Origin: Caulobacterales bacterium
GTDB lineage: Bacteria; Pseudomonadota; Alphaproteobacteria; Caulobacterales; Caulobacteraceae
NCBI GenBank assembly: GCA_017302105.1
Contig: JAFLCS010000002.1
Location: forward strand, 189,001-253,000
DNA length: 64,000 bases
Reading direction: 5' to 3'
Part shown: positions 24,777 to 33,517 of the stretch, piece after piece
Numbering within the stretch: position 1 is the stretch's first letter
Layout: the number at the start of each line of letters is the position of its first letter
Made by a program: the position numbers and the translations under genes
Notes under the pieces: model-generated
The model's database searches: none
What the model saw: only the letters and a program-made list of their open reading frames with translations
Told to the model about the DNA's origin: nothing

Positions 24777-27700
24777 GTGGACGTCGAACAGTTCATTAAT
24801 CGCTGGAAGGATGCGCGCGGCGGGGCCGAGCGCGCCAACTATCAGATCTTTCTGGGCGAGCTGTGCGAGGCGCTGGGTCTGCCGCGCCCGGATCCGGCCA
24901 GCCATCAGACGGCGGAAAACGACTATGTGTTCGAGCGCGGGGTCAAACGGCGCGACAGCGAGGAGCTGTCCTCGACGCTGCGGATCGACCTCTACAAGCG
25001 CGGCTGCTTTATCCTTGAGGCCAAACAGTCCCGTGCCGCCGACCGGCCCGACCAGCCGCGCCTGTTTACCGAGCAGGAGGCGACCTCGACCGCCGCCGCC
25101 GAGGGTAAGTGGGACGTCATGATGCGCCACGCCCGGCGTCAGGCCGAGGGCTATGTGTTTCGCCTGCCCGCCGACCATCCGGCCCCTCCGTTCATCCTGG
25201 TGTGCGACGTCGGCTATGTGTTCGAGGTCTATGCCGATTTCTCCGGCTCGGGGCGGGCCTATTCGCCGTTCCCGGACCGCAAGGGGTTTCGCATCCGGCT
25301 GGAGGACCTGCGTGATCCGGCCATCCAGGACCGCCTGCGGTCTATCTGGAGCGACCCGCAGAGCCTCGACCCGTCGAAGAAGGCCGCCGTTGTCACGCGC
25401 CAGATCGCCGAGCGGCTGGCGGCTGTGTCCAAACGTCTGGAGCGGACCCATCCACCCGAGGAGGTGGCGCATTTCCTGATGCGCTGCATCTTCACCATGT
25501 TCGCTGAGGACGTGGACCTGTTGCCGCGCGGCAAGTTCACGGGGTTGCTGACCGATTGCCTGGACGGGCCGGAGAGCTTCGCGCCGCTACTGGAAGACCT
25601 CTGGCGCAAGATGGACAAGAAGGATCACGCGGATCGCTTCTTCTCCTATTTCAAGACCCATCTGCGCTGGTTCAACGGCGGGCTGTTCCATGACCCCCGT
25701 GCCTTCCCGATGACCAAGGAGGAGATCGGGGAGCTGCTGGCGGCGTCCAAGCACGATTGGCGCTATGTCGAACCGGCCATTTTCGGCACCCTGGTTGAAC
25801 AGGCGCTGGACCCGGACGAGCGGCGCAAGCTGGGGGCGCACTATACGCCGCGCTCCTATGTCGAGCGGTTGGTCGAGGTGACGGTGATGGAGCCGCTGCG
25901 GTCCGACTGGGCCGATGTGCAGTTGCGCGTCACCGACGCCAAGGAACGCGGCGAACCCAAGGAGGCTGTGGCGGCGGTTCGCGCCTTTCACAAGCAGCTG
26001 TGCGCCACCCGTGTGCTGGACCCGGCCTGCGGCACCGGCAACTTCCTGTATGTGTCGCTGGAGCTGATGAAGAAGCTGGAAGGTGAGGTGCTGGAAGCCC
26101 TGGCGGAGCTGGGGGAGAGCGAAACCATCGGCCTGGAGGAGGTCGATCCGCATCAGTTCCTGGGCATCGAGCTGAATGTGCGTGCCGCCGCCATCGCCGA
26201 GCTGGTGCTGTGGATCGGCTATCTACAGCAGCATTACCGCAACCGCTCCGAACACCCGGCGGAGCCGATCCTGAAGGCGTTTGACAATATCCAGAACAAG
26301 GACGCGGTGCTGACCTGGGACGGTTCTCCCGAGCTGCAGTTCGAGATGACGGACGGGGTCGCGGTGCAGGTATTCCCGAACGCTCGCCGACCCGACTGGC
26401 CCGAGGCCGAGTTCATCGTGGGGAACCCGCCGTTCATTGGGGGCAAGGATATCCGCTCACGCATGATGCCGGGATACGCTGAGGCGCTGTGGCGGGCGCA
26501 TTCGCACATGAACGAAAGTGCCGATTTCGTCATGTACTGGTGGGACCGGGCCGCCGAGTTGCTGACGCGCAAGAAGACGCCACTGCGCCGCTTCGGCCTC
26601 GTCACCACCAATTCGATCAGCCAGGTGTTCCAGCGCCGGGTCATGGAGCGCCATCTGAACGCCAAGGCCCCGATCAGCCTGATCTTCGCCATCCCCGACC
26701 ATCCCTGGACCAAGGCCACAAAGGACAGCGCGGCGGTGCGCATCGCCATGACGGCGGCGCAGACCGGGGCGCGCGAGGGCGAGCTGTTGGAGGTGGTGTC
26801 CGAGGCCGGGCTGGAAACCGACGATCCCGCCATCGGATTTGTGCGGCGCCGGGGCAAGATCAACTCGGACCTGACGGTCGGGGTGGATGTGGCGCGAGCC
26901 GGAGCATTGGCGGCCAGCAAGGGGTTAGCCTCGCGAGGTGTGCAACTGATGGGTTCGGGCTTCATCGTCACCCCACAGGAAGCGGAGGCGCTGGGTTTGG
27001 GCCGTCGTCCCGGTCTGGAGCGCCATATCCGCGACTATCGCAACGGCCGCGACCTGACCGCCCATTCGCGCGGGGTGATGGTCATCGACCTGTTCGGCCT
27101 GACGGCGGAAACTGTGCGGCGGGATTATCCGGAGGTCTATCAGCACCTGCTGGCCACGGTGAAACCGGATCGCGACAGCAACAACCGTGCCTCATACCGT
27201 GAGAACTGGTGGATATTCGGGGAGCCGCGGCGAGAGCTTCGCCCCGCGCTCGAAGGCCTTAGCCGCTACATCGCGACGGTCGAGACGACCAAACACCGGG
27301 TGTTTCAGTTCCTCGACGACAGCATCCTGCCGGACAATATGCTGGTCGCGATCGCCAGCGACGACGGCTGGCATCTGTCGGTGGTCAGCAGTCGAACGCA
27401 TATTGTGTGGACGCTAAATGTCGGCGGTGTGCTTGAGGACAGGCCCCGCTACACAAAAAGTGGTTGCTTCGACCCCTTCCCCTTCCCGGATCCCGATGAG
27501 GCCACCCGCGATCGCCTGCGGGATCTCGGCGAGGAGTTGGACGCGACACGCAAACAGGTTCAGGCCGAGCATCCCGACCTGACCCTGACGGGCCTGTACA
27601 ATGTGCTGGAAAAGCTGAGGGCCGGCGAGGCGCTGTCGGACAAGGACGAGGACGTGAAGGATCGCGGGCGGGTGCTGATCCTCAAGGATCTGCACGAGCA

Positions 27701-28148
27701 GATCGACCGCGCCGCCGCCGACGCCTATGGCTGGCCGCACGACCTCAGCGACGAGCAGGTCCTGGAGCGGCTGGTCGCCCTGAACGCCGAGCGGGCGGCC
27801 GAGGAAGCCGCCGGCCATGTGCGCTGGCTGCGGCCCGACTATCAGATTCCCCGCTTCGCCAAGGGCGCGGCGGCCCAGACCGACAAGCTGGACCTGGACG
27901 AGACCGAGGTGGCCCAAGACACGGCCCTGCCGACCTTTCCCAAGGACAAGGGCGAACAGGTCATGGCGATCCGCGCGGTGCTGTTGGCCTCGGCGCGGCC
28001 CCTGGACGCCGCCGCCATCGCGCGCGCCTTCAAGGGCGGAGGCAAGCGGATCGAACAGCGCGTGCATCAGGCCCTGACCACCCTGGTCCGCTATGGCGAG
28101 ATCACGCCGCTGCCCAACGGCCAGTTCGTGACGCGGCAGGCGGCGTGA
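24777..28148 (+). CDS. Single-chain MmeI-type (type IIL) restriction-modification enzyme
   Basis: A 1123-residue protein with the MmeI layout. The N-terminal nuclease region has Asp71-X9-Glu81-x-Lys83 (RIDLYKRGCFILEAKQS), the same spacing as the D-X9-ExK motif of MmeI. A helical linker follows. The adenine-methyltransferase domain has DPACGTGNFL (around residues 415-424) and NPPF (550-553). The target-recognition domain spans about 690-930. A C-terminal tail of about 150 residues ends in a winged-helix-like segment (AIRAVLLASARPLDAAAIAR). One protein would both methylate and cut. GTG 24777 is chosen for GGGGAGG 5-6 bases upstream, although the frame is open from 24576. The Nramp gene follows at 4 bp. 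Nuclease activity is inferred. Confidence 0.85.
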   Translation: MDVEQFINRWKDARGGAERANYQIFLGELCEALGLPRPDPASHQTAENDYVFERGVKRRDSEELSSTLRIDLYKRGCFILEAKQSRAADRPDQPRLFTEQEATSTAAAEGKWDVMMRHARRQAEGYVFRLPADHPAPPFILVCDVGYVFEVYADFSGSGRAYSPFPDRKGFRIRLEDLRDPAIQDRLRSIWSDPQSLDPSKKAAVVTRQIAERLAAVSKRLERTHPPEEVAHFLMRCIFTMFAEDVDLLPRGKFTGLLTDCLDGPESFAPLLEDLWRKMDKKDHADRFFSYFKTHLRWFNGGLFHDPRAFPMTKEEIGELLAASKHDWRYVEPAIFGTLVEQALDPDERRKLGAHYTPRSYVERLVEVTVMEPLRSDWADVQLRVTDAKERGEPKEAVAAVRAFHKQLCATRVLDPACGTGNFLYVSLELMKKLEGEVLEALAELGESETIGLEEVDPHQFLGIELNVRAAAIAELVLWIGYLQQHYRNRSEHPAEPILKAFDNIQNKDAVLTWDGSPELQFEMTDGVAVQVFPNARRPDWPEAEFIVGNPPFIGGKDIRSRMMPGYAEALWRAHSHMNESADFVMYWWDRAAELLTRKKTPLRRFGLVTTNSISQVFQRRVMERHLNAKAPISLIFAIPDHPWTKATKDSAAVRIAMTAAQTGAREGELLEVVSEAGLETDDPAIGFVRRRGKINSDLTVGVDVARAGALAASKGLASRGVQLMGSGFIVTPQEAEALGLGRRPGLERHIRDYRNGRDLTAHSRGVMVIDLFGLTAETVRRDYPEVYQHLLATVKPDRDSNNRASYRENWWIFGEPRRELRPALEGLSRYIATVETTKHRVFQFLDDSILPDNMLVAIASDDGWHLSVVSSRTHIVWTLNVGGVLEDRPRYTKSGCFDPFPFPDPDEATRDRLRDLGEELDATRKQVQAEHPDLTLTGLYNVLEKLRAGEALSDKDEDVKDRGRVLILKDLHEQIDRAAADAYGWPHDLSDEQVLERLVALNAERAAEEAAGHVRWLRPDYQIPRFAKGAAAQTDKLDLDETEVAQDTALPTFPKDKGEQVMAIRAVLLASARPLDAAAIARAFKGGGKRIEQRVHQALTTLVRYGEITPLPNGQFVTRQAA

Positions 28149-28152
28149 CCCC

Positions 28153-29418
28153 ATGACCGACCCATCCGCCGAGCCGTCCGCGCCCGCCCCCCGCTGGTCG
28201 ATCATCGGCCCCGGCTTGGTGGCGGCCGCCACAGGGGTGGGGGCGGGGGATCTGGTGGCGACCTTGGCGGCGGGGGGGCGGTATGGCTATGCGCTGCTCT
28301 GGGCCGCGGTGCTCGGGGCGGTGATCAAGGTGGCCCTGGCCGAGGGGGTGGGGCGCTGGTCCCTGGCCTCGGGGCGCACGATGTTTGATGGCTGGTCCAG
28401 CCTCGGGGGGACGGGTCGGCTGAACTGGGCCACGGCCTATTTTGCGGTCTATGTTGTGGTCTGGGGCTTCGTCTATGGGGCGGCGGCGATGTCGGCCTCG
28501 GCCCTGCCGCTGGCGGCGCTGTTCCCGGCGGTCGAGCTGAAGGTGTTCGCCATCGCCTCGGGGCTGATCGGGCTGGGGCTGACCTGGCTCGGCGGCTACC
28601 GGATATTCGAGACGGTGATGGCGGCCCTGGTCGGGCTGATGTTCGTGACCGTGGTCGGGCTGGCGGTGGTGGTCGCGCCGGACTTGCCGCGGCTTCTGAC
28701 CGGGCTGTGGCCGACCCTGCCGGAAGGGTCGCTGTTCTATACGCTGGGGCTGATCGGCGGGGTCGGCGGGACCATCACCATGGCCGCCTACGGCTATTGG
28801 CTCAGGGCCAAGGGCTGGCGCGGGGCGGGGTGGATCCGGGTGATGCGGATCGACAATTGGGTGGCTTACGGCATGACCGGCCTGTTCGTGGTGGCGATGC
28901 TGATCGTGGGGGCCGAGCTGCTGCACGCCGGCGGCGTGGCCCTGGCGCAGGGGGATCGGGGCCTGCTGGATCTGGGCGAGGTGCTGGCCGCGCGCTTCGG
29001 GCCGGGGGTGGCGACGGCGTTTCTGGTCGGGTTCTGGGCGGCCAGCTTCTCGTCGCTGATCGGGGTGTGGAACGGGGTCAGCCTGATGTTCGGGGACTTC
29101 TGGGCCCATATGGCCGGGCGGCCGGCGGACGACGGCATCGGGGCCGACGGCGGGCCGGCGTTCAAAGCCTATGCGCTGTGGCTGACCTTTCCGCCGATGG
29201 CGCTGTTGTTCATGGACCGGCCGGTGGCCCTGATCATCGCCTATGGGGCGCTGGGCAGTTTGTTCATGCCGTTCCTGGCCGGGACGCTGATCTGGCTGTT
29301 GAACTCGACCCGCGTGGCGCCGGAGTGGCGCAACGGCTGGGTGTCCAATACGCTCCTGGCGGCGGCGGCGCTGTTGTTCTGCGTCCTGGCCGGGCGCGAG
29401 CTGATCGGCCTGATCTAG
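28153..29418 (+). CDS. Nramp-family transporter with non-canonical metal site
   Basis: A 421-residue protein with about 11 membrane segments. It begins the fold with IIGPGLVAAATGVGAGD, aligning with the TM1 segment of Nramp. Canonical Nramp proteins carry Asp-Pro-Gly-Asn here; this protein has Gly30-Ala31-Gly32-Asp33. In TM6 the usual Met-Pro-His is Met-Ala-Ala (GGTITMAAYGYWL). Two of the residues that coordinate Mn2+ and Fe2+ are therefore replaced. The fold is confidently Nramp/APC type, but the substrate need not be a transition metal. It starts 4 bp after the MmeI-type gene and may share its transcript. Confidence 0.8.
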   Translation: MTDPSAEPSAPAPRWSIIGPGLVAAATGVGAGDLVATLAAGGRYGYALLWAAVLGAVIKVALAEGVGRWSLASGRTMFDGWSSLGGTGRLNWATAYFAVYVVVWGFVYGAAAMSASALPLAALFPAVELKVFAIASGLIGLGLTWLGGYRIFETVMAALVGLMFVTVVGLAVVVAPDLPRLLTGLWPTLPEGSLFYTLGLIGGVGGTITMAAYGYWLRAKGWRGAGWIRVMRIDNWVAYGMTGLFVVAMLIVGAELLHAGGVALAQGDRGLLDLGEVLAARFGPGVATAFLVGFWAASFSSLIGVWNGVSLMFGDFWAHMAGRPADDGIGADGGPAFKAYALWLTFPPMALLFMDRPVALIIAYGALGSLFMPFLAGTLIWLLNSTRVAPEWRNGWVSNTLLAAAALLFCVLAGRELIGLI

Positions 29419-29481
29419 GATGAGGCCTGGTTTACGCCGTCTTGAGACCTGAGGTAGTCATCTGAACCCGGAGTCCTTCTG

Positions 29482-29874
29482 ATGGCTGCGCGTGACGCCC
29501 CCTATGTTCTGGTCGCCGAGGAGAACCTGCTGCTGCAGGAGATCTTCGAGCGCGTGCTGGGTGATGCCGGCTTTGAGGTGGCCAGCGTCGGTGACGGTGA
29601 GGCCCTGATCGCGGCGATGAAGGCGCGACCGCCGGTGCTGGTGCTGTTGGAATTGATCCTGCCGCGCATGGACGGGTTCGAATGCCTGCGTCGGATCCGC
29701 GCCGAACCGGCTCTGAAGATGACGCCCGTGGTGGTCATCACGGCCCTGACCCGCGACGACCATTTCGAGGCGCTTCAACCGCTGGGCGTCCTGGCCTATG
29801 TGACCAAGCCGTTCAGTCCGTCGGCGCTGGTGCGCCAACTGGGTGAACTGGGAATTCGTGGAGCCCCGACATGA
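29482..29874 (+). CDS. Atypical stand-alone receiver protein (phospho-acceptor Asp replaced by Glu)
   Basis: A 130-residue CheY-like receiver without an output domain. The acidic pair is Glu13-Glu14 (VLVAEENLLL) instead of Asp-Asp. The residue aligned with CheY Asp57 is Glu57 (LLELILPRMDG). Thr/Ser (VVITALT) and Lys (YVTKPFSP) positions are conserved. Glu at the phospho-site often mimics phosphorylation, so it may be locked on, or act as a structural partner. The stop overlaps the ATG of the barrel gene, tying it to the polysaccharide operon, where it could regulate the synthase or the HEAT protein. It starts the operon 63 bp after the Nramp gene. Confidence 0.85.
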   Translation: MAARDAPYVLVAEENLLLQEIFERVLGDAGFEVASVGDGEALIAAMKARPPVLVLLELILPRMDGFECLRRIRAEPALKMTPVVVITALTRDDHFEALQPLGVLAYVTKPFSPSALVRQLGELGIRGAPT

Positions 29875-30938
29875 TGGGACTGGAAGTCGTCGCCGTGGCC
29901 CAGGCTGTGGCCGGTCCGACGGAACTGCTGGAACAGGGACGCCAGGCGCGCCGCGCCGGCAACGCCGAGGGCGCGATCCCGCCGCTGGAAGCGGCTGCAC
30001 GACTGTCGCCGACCGACGCTGATATCCTGCTGGAACTGGGTCTGGCCTATTATGCGACCGAGCGACTCGCCGACGCCGAGCGGGTGCTGGCCCGGGCGCA
30101 GGGCCTGGCCCCTGACTATCGCGACGTGACCCTGGCGCGGGCTCGGGTCGCCCTGGCGCAGGGGCGCACGACGGAGGCCCGCCGCCTGGCCGGGTCACTG
30201 GCGGCCCAGGGCGATGACGAGGCCCGCCTCCTGATCGCCCAGGCCGAGGCGAACCCACAGGCACAGATCGAGCGACTGGATTTGTGGACGACCCGTAGCA
30301 CCGTTGAAAACCAGGACGACTGGACCGGGTTCGGCGTCGGTATTGGCGGTCGATTTGCGCCCGCGTGGTCGGGCTGGGCCAATGTGGAGCACACCCGGCG
30401 CTTCGGCCGGACCGATGTCTATGGCGAGGTGGGGATCGAGCACGGCATGGGCGACCTGTCCGTGTTTGCCTCGGTCGGGGGAGCTCCGGACGCCGACTAC
30501 CGGGCCGAGCTGTCAATGGCCACCGGCGCGCGTTACGAGCTGAACACGGCGGGCCTGGCGGCGGTAGGGGACGTGCGTTTTTCGCGCTATCCGGTGGGCG
30601 AGATCTGGACGGTGCGACCGGGCCTGCTGTGGGAGGCGGCACGCTGGGGCGGCGAGGCTCGCTGGATCCGTCTGCGCGACGAGACCGGTACCGACCGCAA
30701 CGGCTGGATGGTGAGCGGCCAGGTCGCGCTCGTAGGAGTGACGACCTGGATGGATGTGTCTGCCAGCGATGCGCCCGAAACTTCGGACGGCTTCACCGTT
30801 GATGTCCGGGCCTGGGGTGTCGGCGTGCGCCAGCACCTGAGCCAGACCCTGAATCTGCGTCTCGCCTATGTCCACGAAGACCGGGGGCCGTTTGGCAATC
30901 GTGACGAGGTGGCCCTGTCTCTGACACGACGGTTCTAG
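29871..30938 (+). CDS. TPR plus YaiO-type outer-membrane beta-barrel protein
   Basis: A 355-residue protein. Residues 15-125 hold about three TPR-like helical pairs (EQGRQARRAGNAEGAIPPLEA...LLELGLAYYATERLADAERVL). Residues 140-355 show alternating aromatic beta-strands ending in Phe (EVALSLTRRF), the C-terminal outer-membrane signature, as in YaiO. The TPR plus barrel layout is that of exopolysaccharide exporters such as PgaA and BcsC, though the barrel is small. The N-terminus MMGLEVVAVAQAVAGP is only weakly hydrophobic and has no basic n-region, so the Sec signal is unclear; the true start may lie elsewhere. The ATG overlaps the receiver stop, and the HEAT gene starts 1 bp after. Confidence 0.78.
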   Translation: MMGLEVVAVAQAVAGPTELLEQGRQARRAGNAEGAIPPLEAAARLSPTDADILLELGLAYYATERLADAERVLARAQGLAPDYRDVTLARARVALAQGRTTEARRLAGSLAAQGDDEARLLIAQAEANPQAQIERLDLWTTRSTVENQDDWTGFGVGIGGRFAPAWSGWANVEHTRRFGRTDVYGEVGIEHGMGDLSVFASVGGAPDADYRAELSMATGARYELNTAGLAAVGDVRFSRYPVGEIWTVRPGLLWEAARWGGEARWIRLRDETGTDRNGWMVSGQVALVGVTTWMDVSASDAPETSDGFTVDVRAWGVGVRQHLSQTLNLRLAYVHEDRGPFGNRDEVALSLTRRF

Positions 30939-30939
30939 G

Positions 30940-31989
30940 ATGACGGTCCTGTGGCTGATCTGGTGGCTGGCGGCGCTCCTGGCGACGCTGGCGGTCGGCT
31001 GGATGCTGACCCTGATCGGCCTGCGTGAAGTCCATGAGACGCGCCGGGCCGAACGTCTGACCTTGCAACGCAAGACCCGCCGACAGTTGCTGGACGTGGC
31101 GCTGGGTCCAAGCGAGACGTTGATCTGGGACCGCCGCGATGTGAACTCCCTGGCCGTGCTGGCCGCCTATCTGGCGGAGCTGGCCGAACTGATAAAGGGC
31201 CCGGAGATGGAGCGCCTGAGTGGCGTTCTGCGGGCCAGTGGACTGTATCGTCGGCTCCTGCGTCTGGCGCGCCGCGGCGACCCTGACGGGCGTCTGGTCT
31301 TCATCGAGGCGATGGCGGCGATGCCGGGGCGTGAGACGGTGCGCATCCTCAACACGATTGCCAATGAACCGCTGCCCCAGGTCAGCCTGGCGGCCTATCG
31401 CACCCTCTGGCTAATGGGCCATGAGGTCACCATCGAGGATGTTCAGCGCGACGCTGAGACGCGCGACGGGGCGACGCTGGATCGGCTGGAACTGACCGGC
31501 CAGATCGGTGAGGCCCACCCGCAGCGCGCCTTGCCCTGGATCTTGAACGAAGCGGCCAATGAAGCGGTTCGGGTCCGGTTGATTGACTCGGTTGCCGATG
31601 CGGACTGGCCGCCAGGTGACGAAGCTCTCCACCAGTTGGCGGCCGACAGCGCCTCACCCAATGTGCGTGCGGCTGCCCTGCGCGCCCTGGCCCAGGTGCG
31701 ACGACCGGGTCTGGGGCGTGTGCTGTCCGAAGGCGTCGCGAGCGAGGACTGGCAGGTTCGCGCCGAGGCGGCACGGGCAATCGGTGCGTGCGAACGTCGG
31801 GATCTGGCCGAGCCTCTCGGCCTTCTGCTGGGGGATGAAAACTGGGCCGTGCGCTTCAATGCCGGCTCGGCCCTCAGCAAGCTGGGCCCGGCCGGACAGG
31901 CGATCATCGCTGAGGTTGCGGCGCGGGGTCATCCGCGCGCCCGGCGCACCGCTGAACTGTTGATCCAGACCCAGGGCCTAGCGGCATGA
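30940..31989 (+). CDS. Membrane-anchored HEAT-repeat protein
   Basis: A 349-residue protein with an N-terminal membrane segment (LWLIWWLAALLATLAVGWML, about residues 4-23) and a long cytoplasmic region. HEAT/PBS-lyase-type repeats of about 30 residues are evident (SPNVRAAALRALAQVRRPGLG, SEDWQVRAEAARAIGACERRDL, DENWAVRFNAGSALSKLGP). These repeats usually mediate protein contacts. Its position between the barrel and the glycosyltransferase suggests a scaffold that holds the synthase or receives the atypical receiver. The GT2 ATG overlaps its stop by 4 bp. Confidence 0.82.
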   Translation: MTVLWLIWWLAALLATLAVGWMLTLIGLREVHETRRAERLTLQRKTRRQLLDVALGPSETLIWDRRDVNSLAVLAAYLAELAELIKGPEMERLSGVLRASGLYRRLLRLARRGDPDGRLVFIEAMAAMPGRETVRILNTIANEPLPQVSLAAYRTLWLMGHEVTIEDVQRDAETRDGATLDRLELTGQIGEAHPQRALPWILNEAANEAVRVRLIDSVADADWPPGDEALHQLAADSASPNVRAAALRALAQVRRPGLGRVLSEGVASEDWQVRAEAARAIGACERRDLAEPLGLLLGDENWAVRFNAGSALSKLGPAGQAIIAEVAARGHPRARRTAELLIQTQGLAA

Positions 31990-33395
31990 CCTGGAGCCTG
32001 GGTGCCATCTTCTTCGCGCAGGTTGCGGCGGGCGTCATCATCTTCCTGGGGGTGCTGCAGCAGCTGGTTCACATGGTGCAGCTGGCCATCGCCGGTGTCA
32101 CCCTGATGCGCGAGCGCGCCACGCCGTCCGAGCAGATGTGGCGTCGCTATGCCGAGGCCGCGCCGCCGATCGCCATCCTGGCCCCGGCCCACAATGAGGC
32201 CGCCGGCATTGAGCAGAGCGTGCGATCATTGCTGGCCCTTCAGTATCCCGTCTTCGAGGTCATCGTCATCAATGACGGGTCCAAGGACGCGACGCTCCAG
32301 ACCCTGATCGACGCGTTCGAACTGAAGCGGACCGACCGGATCTATGACGAGATCTGTCCGCACCAGCCGATCATCGCCATCTATGAATCGCCGCATCAGG
32401 CGCGGCTGACGGTGATCGACAAGATCAACGGCGGCAAGGCTGATGCTCTGAACGCCGGCATCAACCTGAGTCGGGCGCCCATCCTGTGCTCGATCGACGC
32501 CGACAGCATTCTGGAGTCCGACGCCCTGATGCGTGTCAGCCAGCCCTTCGTGGAGAATCCCGAAGGCACCCTGGCGGCTGGGGGCACGATCCGCATCGTC
32601 AATGGATGTCGGGTTCAGCATGGTCGAGTCGTCGAGGTCGGCGCTCCACGCAACATCCTGGCCCTGCTGCAGACGGTCGAATATCTGCGTGCCTTCCTGA
32701 TGGCCCGCCTGGCCTGGAGCCGGCTGAGAGCCCTGCTTATCATCTCGGGAGCCTTTGGGCTGTTCCAGCGCAAGGCCGTGGTGGAGGTCGGCGGCTATTC
32801 GCTCGGCACCGTCGGCGAGGATATGGAGCTGGTCGTCAAGCTGCATCGCCGGGCCCTTGAAGAGGGTCGGGACTACACCGTCGCCTTTGTGCCCGAACCG
32901 GTCTGCTGGACCGAGGCCCCGGAAAGGCTGGACGTGCTGGGCCGTCAGAGGTCGCGCTGGCATCGCGGAGCGCTGGAGGTCTATGCCAAGCATCGCGATA
33001 TGCTGGGTGATCCGCGCTACGGTCGGGTCGGCTGGATGGGAATGGGAAATGTCCTGGTCAGCGATGTGCTCGGGCCGGTCGCGGACCTGCTGGGTTGGAT
33101 CCTGGTGCCGCTGTTATGGATGCTGGGTCTGTTGTCCTTCGACTATTTCATGGCGTTCTTCGCGGTGACGGTCACTCTGGGTGTTGTGGTGTCGGTCGGG
33201 GCGCTGGCGCTTGAAGAGATGGAGCTGAGGCGCTTTCCGCGTACGCGAGACCTTCTGAAGCTGGCCGGTGCGGCCGTTCTGGAGAACCTCGGCTATCGCC
33301 AGCTGGTCAGCGTGTGGCGACTGCGCGGGATGTGGCAGTGGCACCGCAAGTCTCACGTGTGGGGTGAGATGACCCGCACGGGCTTCCGGAACTAG
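31986..33395 (+). CDS. Processive family-2 glycosyltransferase (polysaccharide synthase)
   Basis: A 469-residue membrane enzyme resembling PgaC, BcsA and HasA synthases. TM1 lies near residues 8-35. The GT-A domain shows VINDGSKDAT, the metal-binding Asp171-x-Asp173 (SIDADS), the catalytic Asp279 (GEDMEL) and the processivity motif Gln321-x-x-Arg-Trp325 (QRSRW). Three to four C-terminal membrane helices follow (LLGWILVPLLWMLGLLSFDYF and later). It polymerises nucleotide sugars and extrudes the chain across the inner membrane. No PilZ or c-di-GMP domain is present. The sugar cannot be read from sequence; the neighbouring deacetylase suggests an N-acetylated hexosamine. Confidence 0.87.
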   Translation: MTWSLGAIFFAQVAAGVIIFLGVLQQLVHMVQLAIAGVTLMRERATPSEQMWRRYAEAAPPIAILAPAHNEAAGIEQSVRSLLALQYPVFEVIVINDGSKDATLQTLIDAFELKRTDRIYDEICPHQPIIAIYESPHQARLTVIDKINGGKADALNAGINLSRAPILCSIDADSILESDALMRVSQPFVENPEGTLAAGGTIRIVNGCRVQHGRVVEVGAPRNILALLQTVEYLRAFLMARLAWSRLRALLIISGAFGLFQRKAVVEVGGYSLGTVGEDMELVVKLHRRALEEGRDYTVAFVPEPVCWTEAPERLDVLGRQRSRWHRGALEVYAKHRDMLGDPRYGRVGWMGMGNVLVSDVLGPVADLLGWILVPLLWMLGLLSFDYFMAFFAVTVTLGVVVSVGALALEEMELRRFPRTRDLLKLAGAAVLENLGYRQLVSVWRLRGMWQWHRKSHVWGEMTRTGFRN

Positions 33396-33433
33396 GCCGC
33401 TCGGGTCGCCTCGCCGCCGTTTCGAGATCTCGA

Positions 33434-33448
33434 TTAACAGCCTCTTAG
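33434..33448 (+). promoter_or_regulatory. CtrA-like binding site upstream of the deacetylase
   Basis: TTAA at 33434-33437 and TTAG at 33445-33448 are spaced by seven bases, one mismatch from the CtrA consensus TTAA-N7-TTAA. It lies 70 bases before the deacetylase ATG, inside the 122-base gap after the glycosyltransferase. This would place deacetylation under cell-cycle control separate from the synthase operon. The match is short and could be chance. Confidence 0.35.
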
Positions 33449-33517
33449 GTTGCGTCGGTCATCGCTGGATCGAAGGTGCGATCGTGCGCCTTCGCACCTG
33501 CGGACTGGGCAGAACCG

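Noticed and set aside
27414-28232. 272-codon minus-strand frame at the end of the MmeI-type gene
   Set aside because: Overlaps two well supported genes; no family resemblance.
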